Assembly (NCBI RefSeq): GCF_004117055.1
Contig: NZ_CP026363.1
Location: 3,526,001 to 3,590,000 of the forward strand
Reading direction: 5' to 3'
DNA: 64,000 nucleotides
From: Brevibacillus agri
GTDB taxonomy: Bacteria; Bacillota; Bacilli; Brevibacillales; Brevibacillaceae
The notes below the pieces were generated by a model. The model saw nothing but the letters and a program-made list of their open reading frames with translations. It ran no database searches and was not told the origin of the DNA. Position numbers and translations under genes: made by a program. This document shows, in pieces, positions 35,571 through 44,359 of this stretch (within the stretch, counting starts at the first letter, position 1; every line of letters begins with the position of its first letter).

Positions 35571-36083
35571 TTATTCTGGCTTCACCAAAAACAGTGCTTG
35601 ACCGTATTCAACGAGCTGGCCGTCTTCGACCAGCACTTTGACGATCTCGCCATGTACTTCTGCTTCGATTTCGTTGAACAGCTTCATCGCTTCCACGATG
35701 CAGACGACCTTGTTCGGATTGACCTTGTCGCCAGCTTGTACATAAGGAGGCTTGCCAGGCTCTGGTGCGCTGTAGAAGGTTCCGACCATCGGCGAGACGA
35801 TCTTGTGCAGGTTCGCGTCGTCAACAGCAGGAGCGCTCGGAGCAGCTTTCGGCGCTTCCGCCGCAACAGGCGCTGCTTGCACAGGCGCTGGAGCCGCCGC
35901 TACTGGCGCAGCCGCAACAGGAGCCGCCGCCTGGGCTTGTACGACTGGTTGTGTCACTACTACTGTCTCTGTACCGCTGGATTTCTTCAGAGTCACTTTT
36001 GCCCCTTCGGTCTCCAGTTTAAATTCATTAATGGAAGATTGATCGATCAGCTTAATAATTTCTCGGATTTCATGAATTTTCAT
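35571..36083 (-). CDS. accB: acetyl-CoA carboxylase biotin carboxyl carrier protein
   Basis: This 170-residue protein carries the biotin that shuttles CO2 between AccC and the carboxyltransferase. An N-terminal helical part (1-35) is followed by a long Ala/Pro-rich flexible linker (about 45-90). The biotinyl domain has EAMK with biotin on Lys134. The ATG at 36083 has AAGGAG about 12 nt upstream, a rather long spacing; the frame to 36182 lacks similarity and is rejected. Confidence 0.95.
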   Translation of the reverse strand: MKIHEIREIIKLIDQSSINEFKLETEGAKVTLKKSSGTETVVVTQPVVQAQAAAPVAAAPVAAAPAPVQAAPVAAEAPKAAPSAPAVDDANLHKIVSPMVGTFYSAPEPGKPPYVQAGDKVNPNKVVCIVEAMKLFNEIEAEVHGEIVKVLVEDGQLVEYGQALFLVKPE

Positions 36084-36194
36084 GACGAAAAAGCACTCCT
36101 TCGTTTGTTTCAATAGCGGAACAGGGAGTCCCATATGTATCCTTTTTGGCAAACCATAAATCCATGGTAGCCTGTTGCCCATACCACGTCAAGA

Positions 36195-36238
36195 AAGGAT
36201 TTCCCCGCTTCCTGCCGAGAGGAAGCGAGAAAATCCTT
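36195..36238 (-). terminator. probable terminator after the spoIIIA operon
   Basis: Two stacked stems (AAGGATTT with AAATCCTT, then CGCTTCC with GGAAGCG) lie about 60 nt beyond the spoIIIAH stop. The following T-run on the minus strand is short (TTTCTT). It separates spoIIIAH from accB. Confidence 0.55.
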
Positions 36239-36296
36239 ACCAGCATGCCCACTACAGGGGCCGCTTATAACGGGTAGCTCAGCTTGTTTTCGCCAG

Positions 36297-36959
36297 TCAG
36301 GACGCCTTGAACTGGACGTTGATGTTCGTCGCCGGCATGTTCAAATGCTGCTTGACCTGGGCGATGATTTCCACCACTTCGTTTGCGCTCAGTTTGTCTT
36401 TTTGCACAATCACAGTGGCTTTGTCGTTCTTGATGAGGACGACCGCATCCTGGTAGCCGCTCGCCTTGAGCATTTCTTCCACGTTCATCGTAGCCGTCTC
36501 CAACGTGGACAGCTCGTCGTACTTGGCCTTGGCTTCGGCTACCGCCTGCGGAGTAGCATCGGCATTGTTGATAATCGCAAGCTGCTCATCCTTTTGCTGC
36601 TGGATTTGCGCTTCCCGATTCAGCTTGAAGCCCTGGAAAACTTCGGCCGCCGTCTCGGCTACCGGAACGACCGCGTTGCCAGAAGTTTGCTTCGCTTCTT
36701 CAGGAGCTGGCGTTTGCCCGACAGGAGTCGTTGCTTCCTGCTTGCCATCCTTGGCATCGACCGCAGTAGCGCCTGGAGCCTGCTCGACTTGCTTGGTCTC
36801 CACCTCCACGCCGGAAATCTGCTCTTGCTTCTGGACTGCCTGCTCTTGTCCCGAGGTCGGAATCTGCTCTTGCGGCCCCTTCACCAAATAGTAGCCGGAG
36901 AGTACCACCATTACAGCCAGCATCGTCAACAACCAAACTGTTTGCTTGCGCAGAATCAT
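36297..36959 (-). CDS. spoIIIAH: stage III sporulation protein SpoIIIAH
   Basis: This mother-cell membrane protein binds forespore SpoIIQ across the septum to form the zipper/feeding channel. The 220-residue protein has one N-terminal membrane helix (about 8-27) and a variable Glu/Gln/Ala-rich linker (about 30-110). The C-terminal ring-building domain is similar to EscJ-type secretion-ring folds. It is the last gene of the spoIIIA operon. GGAGG precedes the ATG. Confidence 0.93.
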   Translation of the reverse strand: MILRKQTVWLLTMLAVMVVLSGYYLVKGPQEQIPTSGQEQAVQKQEQISGVEVETKQVEQAPGATAVDAKDGKQEATTPVGQTPAPEEAKQTSGNAVVPVAETAAEVFQGFKLNREAQIQQQKDEQLAIINNADATPQAVAEAKAKYDELSTLETATMNVEEMLKASGYQDAVVLIKNDKATVIVQKDKLSANEVVEIIAQVKQHLNMPATNINVQFKAS

Positions 36960-36972
36960 TCGCCATTACCTC

Positions 36973-37611
36973 CTACCCTTTTTTGGGCAATATGGATATC
37001 TTGTAAGCGGGAACATCCAAAACCTTTTGCACGGCCTCGGTGATCCACGCTTTTACCTGGATGTTGTCGGCCCCTTTGGCCACGACCAGCACCCCCCGGA
37101 CGCGCGGCTTCAATGTCTTGACGATGACGGGCTGGTCTTGCTTGCCGCCCTGGACAATGACGACCTGCGAATCGCGTGATTGGTCACTCTGATTCCGGGT
37201 TGCCTTTTCCTTATCCATCTCCTGGTTGACCGAGGAGCGGACATTCGTGTTTTTCTCGACGACCAGCTCCGGTGTCGATTCCAGATTGACCATGACTTCC
37301 ACCTCTCCCACGCCGACTACACTCGCGAGGATATCGCGAAGCTGGGATTCGTAGATGTTTTCGTACTCCGCGATAATGTCCGGCGCGGGCGACCCGCCAA
37401 GCACCGGAGACGTCGCATCGCCTGATGGCTGCGGCGACGTCTCGCCGGAGTTTATCGCGAATCCGAGCGGCTGATCTTTTTCGACGTGCAGAAAATCCGT
37501 CAAGATCATGACAGCAATCCCGATGCCAAGGACGACGATCAAATAGTGCAACGGCTTGAGCTTTTTGTTGCTGCCGTTTCCTTCCCACAGTTTTTTCAGC
37601 TTTTCCAGCAT
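36973..37611 (-). CDS. spoIIIAG: stage III sporulation protein SpoIIIAG
   Basis: This 212-residue protein has a short cytoplasmic N-terminus, one membrane helix (about 22-42) and an extracytoplasmic ring domain with the GVGEVEVMVNLES and LKPRVRGVLVVAKGA blocks. SpoIIIAG forms a large ring in the outer forespore membrane. The ATG at 37611 has GAGGTG at 6 nt and is preferred to a GTG three codons earlier. Confidence 0.93.
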   Translation of the reverse strand: MLEKLKKLWEGNGSNKKLKPLHYLIVVLGIGIAVMILTDFLHVEKDQPLGFAINSGETSPQPSGDATSPVLGGSPAPDIIAEYENIYESQLRDILASVVGVGEVEVMVNLESTPELVVEKNTNVRSSVNQEMDKEKATRNQSDQSRDSQVVIVQGGKQDQPVIVKTLKPRVRGVLVVAKGADNIQVKAWITEAVQKVLDVPAYKISILPKKG

Positions 37612-37642
37612 TTTTCTCACCTCGCTTGTGTCGACAGCGCCA

Positions 37643-38320
37643 TTACTGTTTTTCTCTTTCCCTGGACTCGTCTTTGATAATGACCTGCTCTTTGGAAAGC
37701 CCCCATTGTGCGGCCAGATCGCTCGCCATCCGGCTCATCAGCGGATTGTCCTCGCGCGCCGCCACCTCGACTTCCTGTTTGGGCTCCTGCGCCTCGCCAA
37801 TCGTGACCTCCACCGGGGCGATGGGCGTAATCGGCTTGATCGGCTGGACCTGCTGCAACCCGTTCTGGTCCGGGGCGCTGTCCGCTTCGCCGATCACCAG
37901 CTCCATGCGGGACAAGGTCGGCTCTCCCTGCTGCTTCTGCTCGATCACGACTGCCACGTCCGCGACCTCCACACCGTAATCGGCCTTGATTTGCGCCTTC
38001 ACAGCGGCTGCTACCTGCGCCTGCACGTAAGCGGTCATCTGCTCGTTTTGCTGTCCCAGAAGCTTGTCAGTCATTTTTTTCCATTCGACAGAGGCCGGTT
38101 TGTTCAGCTCTTGCTGGTAGCGATCCAACCGGAGGGCGAGATCATCCTGCGACAGACTGAACAGGCTGAACACCGGGGAGATGATCGTCAACAAAAGGAT
38201 CAGCCCCATGACCATTTTCACGTAGCGCTGCAAGGTCGTATTGGGCAGGATCAGATCGAGAAAGGCTGCCAGGAGGACGAGCAGGATGATTTTTTTCAGC
38301 CAAAGCGTTAACCATGTCAT
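37643..38320 (-). CDS. spoIIIAF: stage III sporulation protein SpoIIIAF
   Basis: This 225-residue protein has two N-terminal membrane helices (about 5-25 and 33-53) and an extracytoplasmic ring-building domain. TAGGTG lies upstream of the ATG at 38320, 8 nt after the spoIIIAE stop. The longer frame to 38551 lies inside spoIIIAE and is not used. Confidence 0.92.
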   Translation of the reverse strand: MTWLTLWLKKIILLVLLAAFLDLILPNTTLQRYVKMVMGLILLLTIISPVFSLFSLSQDDLALRLDRYQQELNKPASVEWKKMTDKLLGQQNEQMTAYVQAQVAAAVKAQIKADYGVEVADVAVVIEQKQQGEPTLSRMELVIGEADSAPDQNGLQQVQPIKPITPIAPVEVTIGEAQEPKQEVEVAAREDNPLMSRMASDLAAQWGLSKEQVIIKDESREREKQ

Positions 38321-38328
38321 GTCATCAC

Positions 38329-39522
38329 CTACCGAACCATCATGGAGATGTTGCCTGCCGCAATGATGATGGTAATAGCCAGAAAGAACATCAAGCCCAC
38401 CGTCGCCAGCGCGGCGAAGACGAACAGGAGACTTTTTCCGATCGTGCCGAGCGCGCTGATGATCGGGCTGTTGCCGAGCGGCTGCAGCACGGCGGATGAC
38501 ACGTTGTAGATCAGGGCGAGCACCAGTATCTTGAGAGCCGGGAAAGCGCACAAGATGATGAGGATGACCACTCCAGCGAGGCCGACTGCGTTTTTGACCA
38601 GAAGCGATGCGTTTAAGACCGTATCGGCCGCATCGGAGAACATGCGTCCGACGATCGGGATGAAGTTGCCGGTAATGTATTTGGCAGTCCGCAAGGTGAC
38701 GCCGTCTGCGACAGCCGAGGTGGCTCCCTGAATCGAGATGACCGCGAGAAAAATCGTCAGGAAGGAACCGAGCACGCCCATCGCGATATTTCGGAGCAGC
38801 GTAGCAAGCTGCGTGACCTTGTAGCGTTCCGAAAACAGGCTGACAATCGACAGCATCGCCGAGAGAAACAGGAGCGGGAACACGACGTACGTAATCATCA
38901 TGCCGCTGATGTTAATCATGAAAATAATCAGCGGGTGAAACATGGTCGCTGTCGCGAGGTTCCCCACTGAAGCCAGGAGGGCGATGACCAGCGGGATCAT
39001 GGCGAGCATGAAATCCGTCATGCTGCTGATCGCGTCCTTGGCGTAAGTGATGGCGAGGTGAAAGCTGTTGATAGCCAACACCATCAAAACGAGATAAGCG
39101 ATGGAATAGGCCACGGTAGAAACGGCGTTTCGTTCGAAAGCATTTTGCATCGTCTCCAGGATCATGGCAAACACCGTGATGATGATAATCGAGCTGAGCA
39201 GTTTGCCGTTCATCAAGATTTCGTGGAAGATGAATTTGCCCATCCCTTGCAGGACGCCAGAGATCGTCAGTTCCTCCTGCTGCATCAAAATCTGGATGAA
39301 GCCCTGGGATTTCAAGTCCGGCAAGTAGCCTTTGTACTCCCGCTGAAGCTGCTGCCAATACTGCTCGACACGCTCCAGGTGCAGGTGATCGACTTGCTCT
39401 TCGACGATTTGGTTGATCGGGTTGGCTGCGGGTGCCCCGGCTGCATCGACCATTCCCGGCGACAGATAGAAAAAGAGTGCGAACCATAACAGGATCAATT
39501 TGCCAGTACGCGCCACAGACAT
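38329..39522 (-). CDS. spoIIIAE: stage III sporulation protein SpoIIIAE
   Basis: This 397-residue polytopic membrane protein has a cleavable-looking signal peptide (ends near AGAPA at about residue 30) and about seven to eight membrane helices after a soluble stretch of about 70 residues. In B. subtilis SpoIIIAE is an essential channel-complex component resembling a transporter. AAGGGAGG precedes the start. Confidence 0.93.
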   Translation of the reverse strand: MSVARTGKLILLWFALFFYLSPGMVDAAGAPAANPINQIVEEQVDHLHLERVEQYWQQLQREYKGYLPDLKSQGFIQILMQQEELTISGVLQGMGKFIFHEILMNGKLLSSIIIITVFAMILETMQNAFERNAVSTVAYSIAYLVLMVLAINSFHLAITYAKDAISSMTDFMLAMIPLVIALLASVGNLATATMFHPLIIFMINISGMMITYVVFPLLFLSAMLSIVSLFSERYKVTQLATLLRNIAMGVLGSFLTIFLAVISIQGATSAVADGVTLRTAKYITGNFIPIVGRMFSDAADTVLNASLLVKNAVGLAGVVILIILCAFPALKILVLALIYNVSSAVLQPLGNSPIISALGTIGKSLLFVFAALATVGLMFFLAITIIIAAGNISMMVR

Positions 39523-39532
39523 CCCCCCTCCC

Positions 39533-39922
39533 TTACGCCGGCAGCAAGTCGATCACTGTTTCGATGATGATTTGGATAATCGGCACGGCCATGACCAGGA
39601 TCAGCACTTTTCCCGCCAACTCGATTTTGGAGGCAATCGCCCCTTGTCCGGCATCGCGGGTCATTTGCGCCCCAAATTCTGCGATGTAGGCAATTCCGAT
39701 AATTTTTAAAATCGTTTCCAGAAACACGAGGTTCAAATCTGCCTGGACCGCCAGCCTTTCCAGAATGCGAATGACTTCGGCGATTTTTCCTACCAGGAAG
39801 TAGAAAATGATGACGCCGCTCGCAATCGCCAAAAGAAAAGCGAACATCGGCTTTTGTTCTTTAATCACCAGGGCAAGTATGGTTGCGACCAGTCCAAGTC
39901 CAACGATTTGTACGATTTCCAT
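39533..39922 (-). CDS. spoIIIAD: stage III sporulation protein SpoIIIAD
   Basis: This 129-residue protein has three to four hydrophobic helices and the family motif IIGIAYIAEFGAQ. It is a small membrane part of the SpoIIIA complex, similar in topology to its neighbour SpoIIIAC. It starts 13 nt after spoIIIAC. Confidence 0.93.
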   Translation of the reverse strand: MEIVQIVGLGLVATILALVIKEQKPMFAFLLAIASGVIIFYFLVGKIAEVIRILERLAVQADLNLVFLETILKIIGIAYIAEFGAQMTRDAGQGAIASKIELAGKVLILVMAVPIIQIIIETVIDLLPA

Positions 39923-39935
39923 CGAGAGCCCCTCC

Positions 39936-40139
39936 TCAGTTGAACAGGAAGACGCGTTTCACCTCAGAAAACAGGTCGCCGAGGTAGTGGGACACCATGT
40001 ACAGGACGATGATGAATCCGACCAGTGTCGCCCAGTGCGCAATATCTTCCTTTCCCGCCTGTTTGAGGACCGTGTGCAAGATCGCTGTGATGAACCCTAC
40101 CGCTCCGATCTGGAAAACAGGTGTCAAATCAAAATCCAC
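39936..40139 (-). CDS. spoIIIAC: stage III sporulation protein SpoIIIAC
   Basis: This 67-residue double-spanning membrane protein starts at a GTG at 40139 with GAGGTG 6 nt upstream; a GTG three codons earlier sits on the ribosome-binding site. The sequence HTVLKQAGKEDIAHW and the C-terminal KRVFLF are typical for SpoIIIAC. Confidence 0.92.
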   Translation of the reverse strand: MDFDLTPVFQIGAVGFITAILHTVLKQAGKEDIAHWATLVGFIIVLYMVSHYLGDLFSEVKRVFLFN

Positions 40140-40155
40140 TGTGAACACCTCGCCT

Positions 40156-40674
40156 TTAGAACATCAGGATGACGACCAAGAGCCCGCCGAGGAAGCCAAG
40201 ACTTTTGTACATGCGTTCGTATTTTGCCTGCTCCGCCCGCGCTTCTTCCTCAAGTCCTCGCAGGTGGGTCACCGCAAGGCGCAGATGCTTTTGCTGGTCT
40301 TCCCTGTCGGATGACCCGAGAACCTGTCCGAGACTCGCGAGCACCTCCCGCTCCTGCCGGCGCAGGGCCGTTTGCGCCCAATGCTTTCCCATCGCCTGCT
40401 GCAAGGAATCTTCGGCCGATTGCGCCTTTTCGCTGACCAAAAGCTCTGCGGCGTGCAGAAACACTTTGCCCACTTCCTCGGAGACGCGGCGACCCACTTT
40501 GACAAAAGCGCGGTGCAGCGGCGTCATGCCGTACACGATTTCCGTCTCCAGCATTTGCAAGGCGACCAGGAGCGCCCGTAGCTGAACCGGGCGATAGGCG
40601 TAGTACCTGCCGATCTGCCAGCCGACCATGGAAGCGGAGAACAGGATGAGCACCGCACCAATCAGCTTGACCAT
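40156..40674 (-). CDS. spoIIIAB: stage III sporulation protein SpoIIIAB
   Basis: This 172-residue protein has an N-terminal and a C-terminal membrane helix flanking a helical domain, similar to the GspF/PilC type of secretion platform proteins. The ATG overlaps the spoIIIAA end by 13 nt with AAGGAG inside that gene, so translation is coupled. Confidence 0.93.
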   Translation of the reverse strand: MVKLIGAVLILFSASMVGWQIGRYYAYRPVQLRALLVALQMLETEIVYGMTPLHRAFVKVGRRVSEEVGKVFLHAAELLVSEKAQSAEDSLQQAMGKHWAQTALRRQEREVLASLGQVLGSSDREDQQKHLRLAVTHLRGLEEEARAEQAKYERMYKSLGFLGGLLVVILMF

Positions 40675-41624
40675 GCGACCTTCTCCTTTTCGAGCGGCTT
40701 CATGCTTTGGTCGTAGATCGCCTGGATCGTGCCCACGCCTTTCGCCCGGCTAAGCACGATATAGCGGGCAAACACGCCGTGTCGCACCAGGTTGCCGAGC
40801 ATCGGGCGCCGGGCCACCTCCTGGATGTCGGCGCCATGCGCGGAGCAGATGACCGCGACTCCGGCATGAATCGCTTCCCAGACGGCATCCCCGTCCTCCG
40901 CCCGCCCCACCTCGTCCACGATCAGCACATCGGGAGACATGGAGCGAATCAGCATCATCATCCCTGCGGCTTTCGGGCAAGCGTCCAGCACATCTGTCCT
41001 GGGGCCGACATCTCGCTGCGGCACTCCCTGGAGACACCCGGCCAGCTCGGAACGCTCGTCCACAATCCCTACCTTGCGACTGGACGACCATTCACTCCCG
41101 TAGCTGAGGGAGCGGGCCATATCGCGCAAAAGCGTCGTCTTCCCGCATTGCGGCGGAGAGATCACCAGCGTACTCAGCACTTTGCCGCCTTCAAACAAAT
41201 AGGGCATTACTTTTTGCGCAGCCCCTTTTTTCTCCCGGGCAATCCGGATATTGAAGCTGGTGATATCCCTGATGCCTTTGACATCCCCTTTGTCCAGCAC
41301 CACTTTTCCTGCGATGCCGATGCGATGGCCGCCTACGACTGTAATGTAGCCCCGCTTCAGCTCTTCCTCCAGCGCGTACAAAGAATGCTGGCTGACCTGA
41401 TTCAACAGCTTGACTGCGTGCTCTGCGGAAAAAATCCATCCTTTACTCGCGGTGGAGGTAAGCTGGCCTGTCGGCGTCACATAGCTGGATTGCTGGCCAA
41501 AGCGCACTTCCAACGGCTGATTTTGCCGAAGCCGTATCTCTTCCAAATGCTCTTTGACTGCGGAGGGAAGAGCAGTCAAAATCGAGCGTATGGCTTCCGG
41601 CAAGATCGCCATGATCTCTCTCAC
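40662..41624 (-). CDS. spoIIIAA: stage III sporulation ATPase SpoIIIAA
   Basis: This 320-residue secretion-type ATPase is thought to energise the mother cell-to-forespore channel. Walker A is PPQCGKTTLL, Walker B is VLIVDEVG and a R-finger region follows. The GTG at 41624 has GGAGG at 9 nt; the frame extends to 41666 without a better site. It is the first gene of the eight-gene operon, behind a sigma-E-like promoter. Confidence 0.95.
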   Translation of the reverse strand: MREIMAILPEAIRSILTALPSAVKEHLEEIRLRQNQPLEVRFGQQSSYVTPTGQLTSTASKGWIFSAEHAVKLLNQVSQHSLYALEEELKRGYITVVGGHRIGIAGKVVLDKGDVKGIRDITSFNIRIAREKKGAAQKVMPYLFEGGKVLSTLVISPPQCGKTTLLRDMARSLSYGSEWSSSRKVGIVDERSELAGCLQGVPQRDVGPRTDVLDACPKAAGMMMLIRSMSPDVLIVDEVGRAEDGDAVWEAIHAGVAVICSAHGADIQEVARRPMLGNLVRHGVFARYIVLSRAKGVGTIQAIYDQSMKPLEKEKVAWSS

Positions 41625-41700
41625 ATCTGGTACCCTCCTTTTTGTGGCTGACTCTCGTTTGTCCACATTGACTTACCTCCATCCTATGCGCGGATGGACG

Positions 41701-41732
41701 AGATTTATGCTAAGACTCTTTTGGCAAAATGC
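41701..41732 (-). promoter_or_regulatory. sigma-E-like promoter of the spoIIIA operon
   Basis: On the minus strand GCATTTT, 16 bp, then CATAAATC. This matches six of seven and six of eight positions of the sigma-E consensus GHATATT / CATACAHT. Its place, about 70 nt before spoIIIAA, agrees with the known mother-cell expression of this operon. Confidence 0.6.
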
Positions 41733-41771
41733 GAAAAAGCAGCAGGCTCATTCGCGTGCCGCTGCAAACAA

Positions 41772-41819
41772 AAAAAGCTTGCCCCGGCGCTTTTGGCAGC
41801 ACGCGGGGACAAGCTTTTT
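41772..41819 (-). terminator. strong intrinsic terminator upstream of spoIIIA
   Basis: AAAAAGCTTG-CCCC pairs with GGGG-CAAGCTTTTT (one mismatch) around a 20-nt loop. On the minus strand it reaches from the stop codon of the acidic CD1247-like gene into a T-run. It insulates the sporulation operon from upstream transcription. Confidence 0.85.
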
Positions 41820-42300
41820 ACGTAGGGTTGATCGGCTGGTATTCACGCTCGCCAGAAGACTGCTCGATGACGTAGTGGGTGTAGCCTTCCTCATCATGGC
41901 CCTCTCGCAAGTGAATCTCTTTTTGGCAGTGCGGGCAGGAAAATTCGTAGCCGCCCGCCAGATATGCGTCGCCATCTGCTTCGTACAAATACGCGTCCTC
42001 GTCATCGTCGAGGTCGTAGCAGGTGGCGTACTCTATGTCGTCGTCTTCTATCGTTTCGTACAAGTCGTCGTCCTCTTCGAAAAGATAGAGTTCCACATCT
42101 TCGAGGTCTTCGTCCAGCGCCTCGACATAATCCTCCGCCTCTTCCACGCGGGCGTGCAGCTCGCGGAACTGGGCGCACACCTCGTCCATGATCTCGATCA
42201 TCTCTGCCATGATTTTGCCTTCCGCACTCTTTTCGCCCACATCCAGGCCGTCAGCCAGTCCACGCAAATAGGCGATTCGATTCGCCATCGCTTCGATCAT
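41818..42300 (-). CDS. acidic CD1247-like protein with CxxC
   Basis: This 160-residue protein has an N-terminal helical domain (about 1-55; ANRIAYLRGLADGLD) of the type named after C. difficile CD1247. It is followed by a very acidic stretch of Asp/Glu (about 55-110) and a C-terminal part with FSCPHCQKEI, a single CxxC. No enzyme motif is visible. The ATG at 42300 has GGGAGG at 7 nt. It lies between yqhV and spoIIIAA but ends in its own terminator. The function is unknown; a two-Cys half site suggests dimeric zinc binding or none. Confidence 0.75.
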   Translation of the reverse strand: MIEAMANRIAYLRGLADGLDVGEKSAEGKIMAEMIEIMDEVCAQFRELHARVEEAEDYVEALDEDLEDVELYLFEEDDDLYETIEDDDIEYATCYDLDDDEDAYLYEADGDAYLAGGYEFSCPHCQKEIHLREGHDEEGYTHYVIEQSSGEREYQPINPT

Positions 42301-42385
42301 CCCATTCCCTCCCATTGGTCTTTTGACACTAGCATTCCCTAGAGCGGCGCGGATTACCATTGGAAGGAACTGGATCGTCGAATCG

Positions 42386-42649
42386 CTACTTGCGCACCCC
42401 GATCAGGATGCAGGAGATGCCGAGCAAAATCCAGGCGATTTTGGCAAAGCTGACCCGATCCGACATGCCGAGCAGGCCGATCGTCGTCGTCGTAATCAAA
42501 ATGACAGGTCCGACAATCGCCAGCCCGGAATTGATGAGCAGCGCCTTTTCGACCTGATTGACCTTCAAAATGAGCAGGGCGGCCAAAATTTCGATGCTGC
42601 CTGACAAAACCCGCAGGGCGGCCATGCCCATAATCGCTTTTTCCCACAT
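42386..42649 (-). CDS. yqhV: YqhV-family membrane protein (DUF2619)
   Basis: This 87-residue integral membrane protein has three hydrophobic helices (about 8-28, 36-58, 66-84). It matches B. subtilis YqhV, also located just upstream of spoIIIAA. GGAGG precedes the ATG by 11 nt. The function is unknown. Confidence 0.85.
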   Translation of the reverse strand: MWEKAIMGMAALRVLSGSIEILAALLILKVNQVEKALLINSGLAIVGPVILITTTTIGLLGMSDRVSFAKIAWILLGISCILIGVRK

Positions 42650-42800
42650 ACCGTCTCGTCCTCCCCTCCGTTCACTCTATGCCTGTACCCGCTCATTTCA
42701 GCACTTGCGCTGGGCGATCGCCTACCGCCTTTCTTCTTCACTCCTGTTGTCAGATGGGCATACACTGAACCATACGCCTAGAAGAAATGAGGAAAATGCG

Positions 42801-43622
42801 ATGGTAGACTGTGAGCATCCGTTTTTGCCCCCAAGCTGGGCGAATCCGTCCGGGCGCATGCGCGAAAAGCCCCGCCAGAAGGGGCTGACCATGGTCATTG
42901 ACAAAGGACTGGGACTTACTGCTTACTTCGATTTACTGGATCTGGCTTCTCCTTATATGGATATATACAAACTCGGCTTTGGCACGACTGCCCTCTATCC
43001 GCCAAAAGTGCTCCGGCAAAAGCTCGATGCCGCGAAGGCTCACGGACTGCACATCATGCCTGGCGGAACCTTTTTCGAGGTCGCCATCCGGCACAGCACG
43101 ATCAAGGAGTACATGCAGCAAATTCGTTCGCTCGGATTTTCCGCTGTGGAAATTTCCGACGGCACCTTTCCCCTCCCTTTTGAAAAACGCAAGGAGGCGA
43201 TTGCGCTGGGCGTGGACGCCGGGCTTGTCGTCTATACAGAGGTGGGCAAAAAGGCTGCCGGCTACCGCGCCCAGCGCCAGGAGCTGCTCGAAACGCTCGA
43301 CTTTGACCTGACGGCCGGCGCCAGTTACGTCATCGTCGAAGCGCGGGAGAGCGGGACAGTCGGCGTCTTCGACGGAAACGGCAAGGTCGATCACACGTTT
43401 CTTCGGGACATTGTCTGGGCAGCGCAGGCCAACGCGGAGCGGCTCATCTGGGAAGCGCCACAAAAAGATCAGCAAGTGGGCTTGATTCAGGCTCTTGGCA
43501 GCGATGTCAACCTCGGCAACATCGCTTGCACGGACGTCTTGTCCGTCGAGACGCTGCGCCGGGGCCTGCGCGGGGATACGGCCCTGATTATGGAAGAGGG
43601 GAGGTCGGCTCCGTGCGAATAG
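42801..43622 (+). CDS. comA: phosphosulfolactate synthase (ComA/YitD-like)
   Basis: This enzyme joins sulfite to phosphoenolpyruvate to give phosphosulfolactate. The 273-residue TIM-barrel protein has KGLGLTAYFDLLDLA, YKLGFGTTALYP and EISDGT as in the ComA family. The ATG at 42801 has GAGGAA upstream; the frame extends far upstream without similarity. It overlaps comB by 10 nt. A CATACACT element at 42759-42766 fits the sigma-E -10 consensus, though a matching -35 is not clear. B. subtilis spores contain sulfolactate, so a sporulation role is likely. Confidence 0.87.
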   Translation: MVDCEHPFLPPSWANPSGRMREKPRQKGLTMVIDKGLGLTAYFDLLDLASPYMDIYKLGFGTTALYPPKVLRQKLDAAKAHGLHIMPGGTFFEVAIRHSTIKEYMQQIRSLGFSAVEISDGTFPLPFEKRKEAIALGVDAGLVVYTEVGKKAAGYRAQRQELLETLDFDLTAGASYVIVEARESGTVGVFDGNGKVDHTFLRDIVWAAQANAERLIWEAPQKDQQVGLIQALGSDVNLGNIACTDVLSVETLRRGLRGDTALIMEEGRSAPCE

Positions 43623-44329
43623 AAGTAGTGCCGACAGTCGAGGAAATTCGCTTTGACCAGATCAGCAACCACGTCGTCATCGTCATCGACGTCCTGCGCG
43701 CTTCCAGCACGATCGTCACCGCGCTCGGAAACAGCTTTGTGTGCGTCATTCCCGTCGAGACGATCGGGCAGGCAAACTCGTTGCGCGCTGCCGACTGCCT
43801 GTTGGCTGGCGAGCGGCACTGCCGCAAAATTCCGGATTTTGACTGCAACAACTCGCCGACGGAAATCTCTGCGACCAAAAAGCCAGGCAAGCGCCTCGTG
43901 CTCACGACGACGAACGGAACGCGCGCGATCCAAAAGGCGGAGCGAGCCTCTGCGCTGCTGATCGGCTGCTTTTTAAACGCGACGGCCTGCATCAATCACG
44001 CGCTCACCTATCATCTCGATATTACGCTGTACTGCGCGGGCACGCGCTCCGAGTTCGCGCTCGAGGATGGGCTTGCCGCCGGGCTGATGATCGTGCAGGC
44101 GCAAAAAGCGTTGGCCAACATCCAGACTTGCGATCTGGGGGAAGCCTTGAAAGCGAGCTACCTGTATTACGCGGACAAATTGAGCGAGCAGTTGCTGCAA
44201 ACGACGACGGGAAAGCGGCTCGTCTCGCATCATTTTGCCGAGGATTTGCGCTTCTGCTCCCAGGTCGACCAGTTCCAGCTCGTTCCCTACGTCAAGGACA
44301 AACGCATACTCCCCCACCTTGTCTCATAG
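43613..44329 (+). CDS. comB: 2-phosphosulfolactate phosphatase (ComB/YitC-like)
   Basis: This Mg-dependent phosphatase of the ComB family should release sulfolactate from the ComA product. The 238 residues show VIVIDVLRASSTI near the N-terminus and TTTNGTRAI, motifs of ComB. The GTG at 43613 has GGGGAGG and lies inside the end of comA, so the two are coupled. Together comA and comB make a compact sulfolactate module; the later dehydrogenase steps of coenzyme M synthesis are not here. Confidence 0.88.
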   Translation: MRIEVVPTVEEIRFDQISNHVVIVIDVLRASSTIVTALGNSFVCVIPVETIGQANSLRAADCLLAGERHCRKIPDFDCNNSPTEISATKKPGKRLVLTTTNGTRAIQKAERASALLIGCFLNATACINHALTYHLDITLYCAGTRSEFALEDGLAAGLMIVQAQKALANIQTCDLGEALKASYLYYADKLSEQLLQTTTGKRLVSHHFAEDLRFCSQVDQFQLVPYVKDKRILPHLVS

Positions 44330-44359
44330 AGTGAAAGGAGAACAGGGACAGGGGTTTTG

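Noticed and set aside
36084..36296. FapR operator in front of accB
   Set aside because: No sequence close to the FapR dyad could be found in the accB upstream region.
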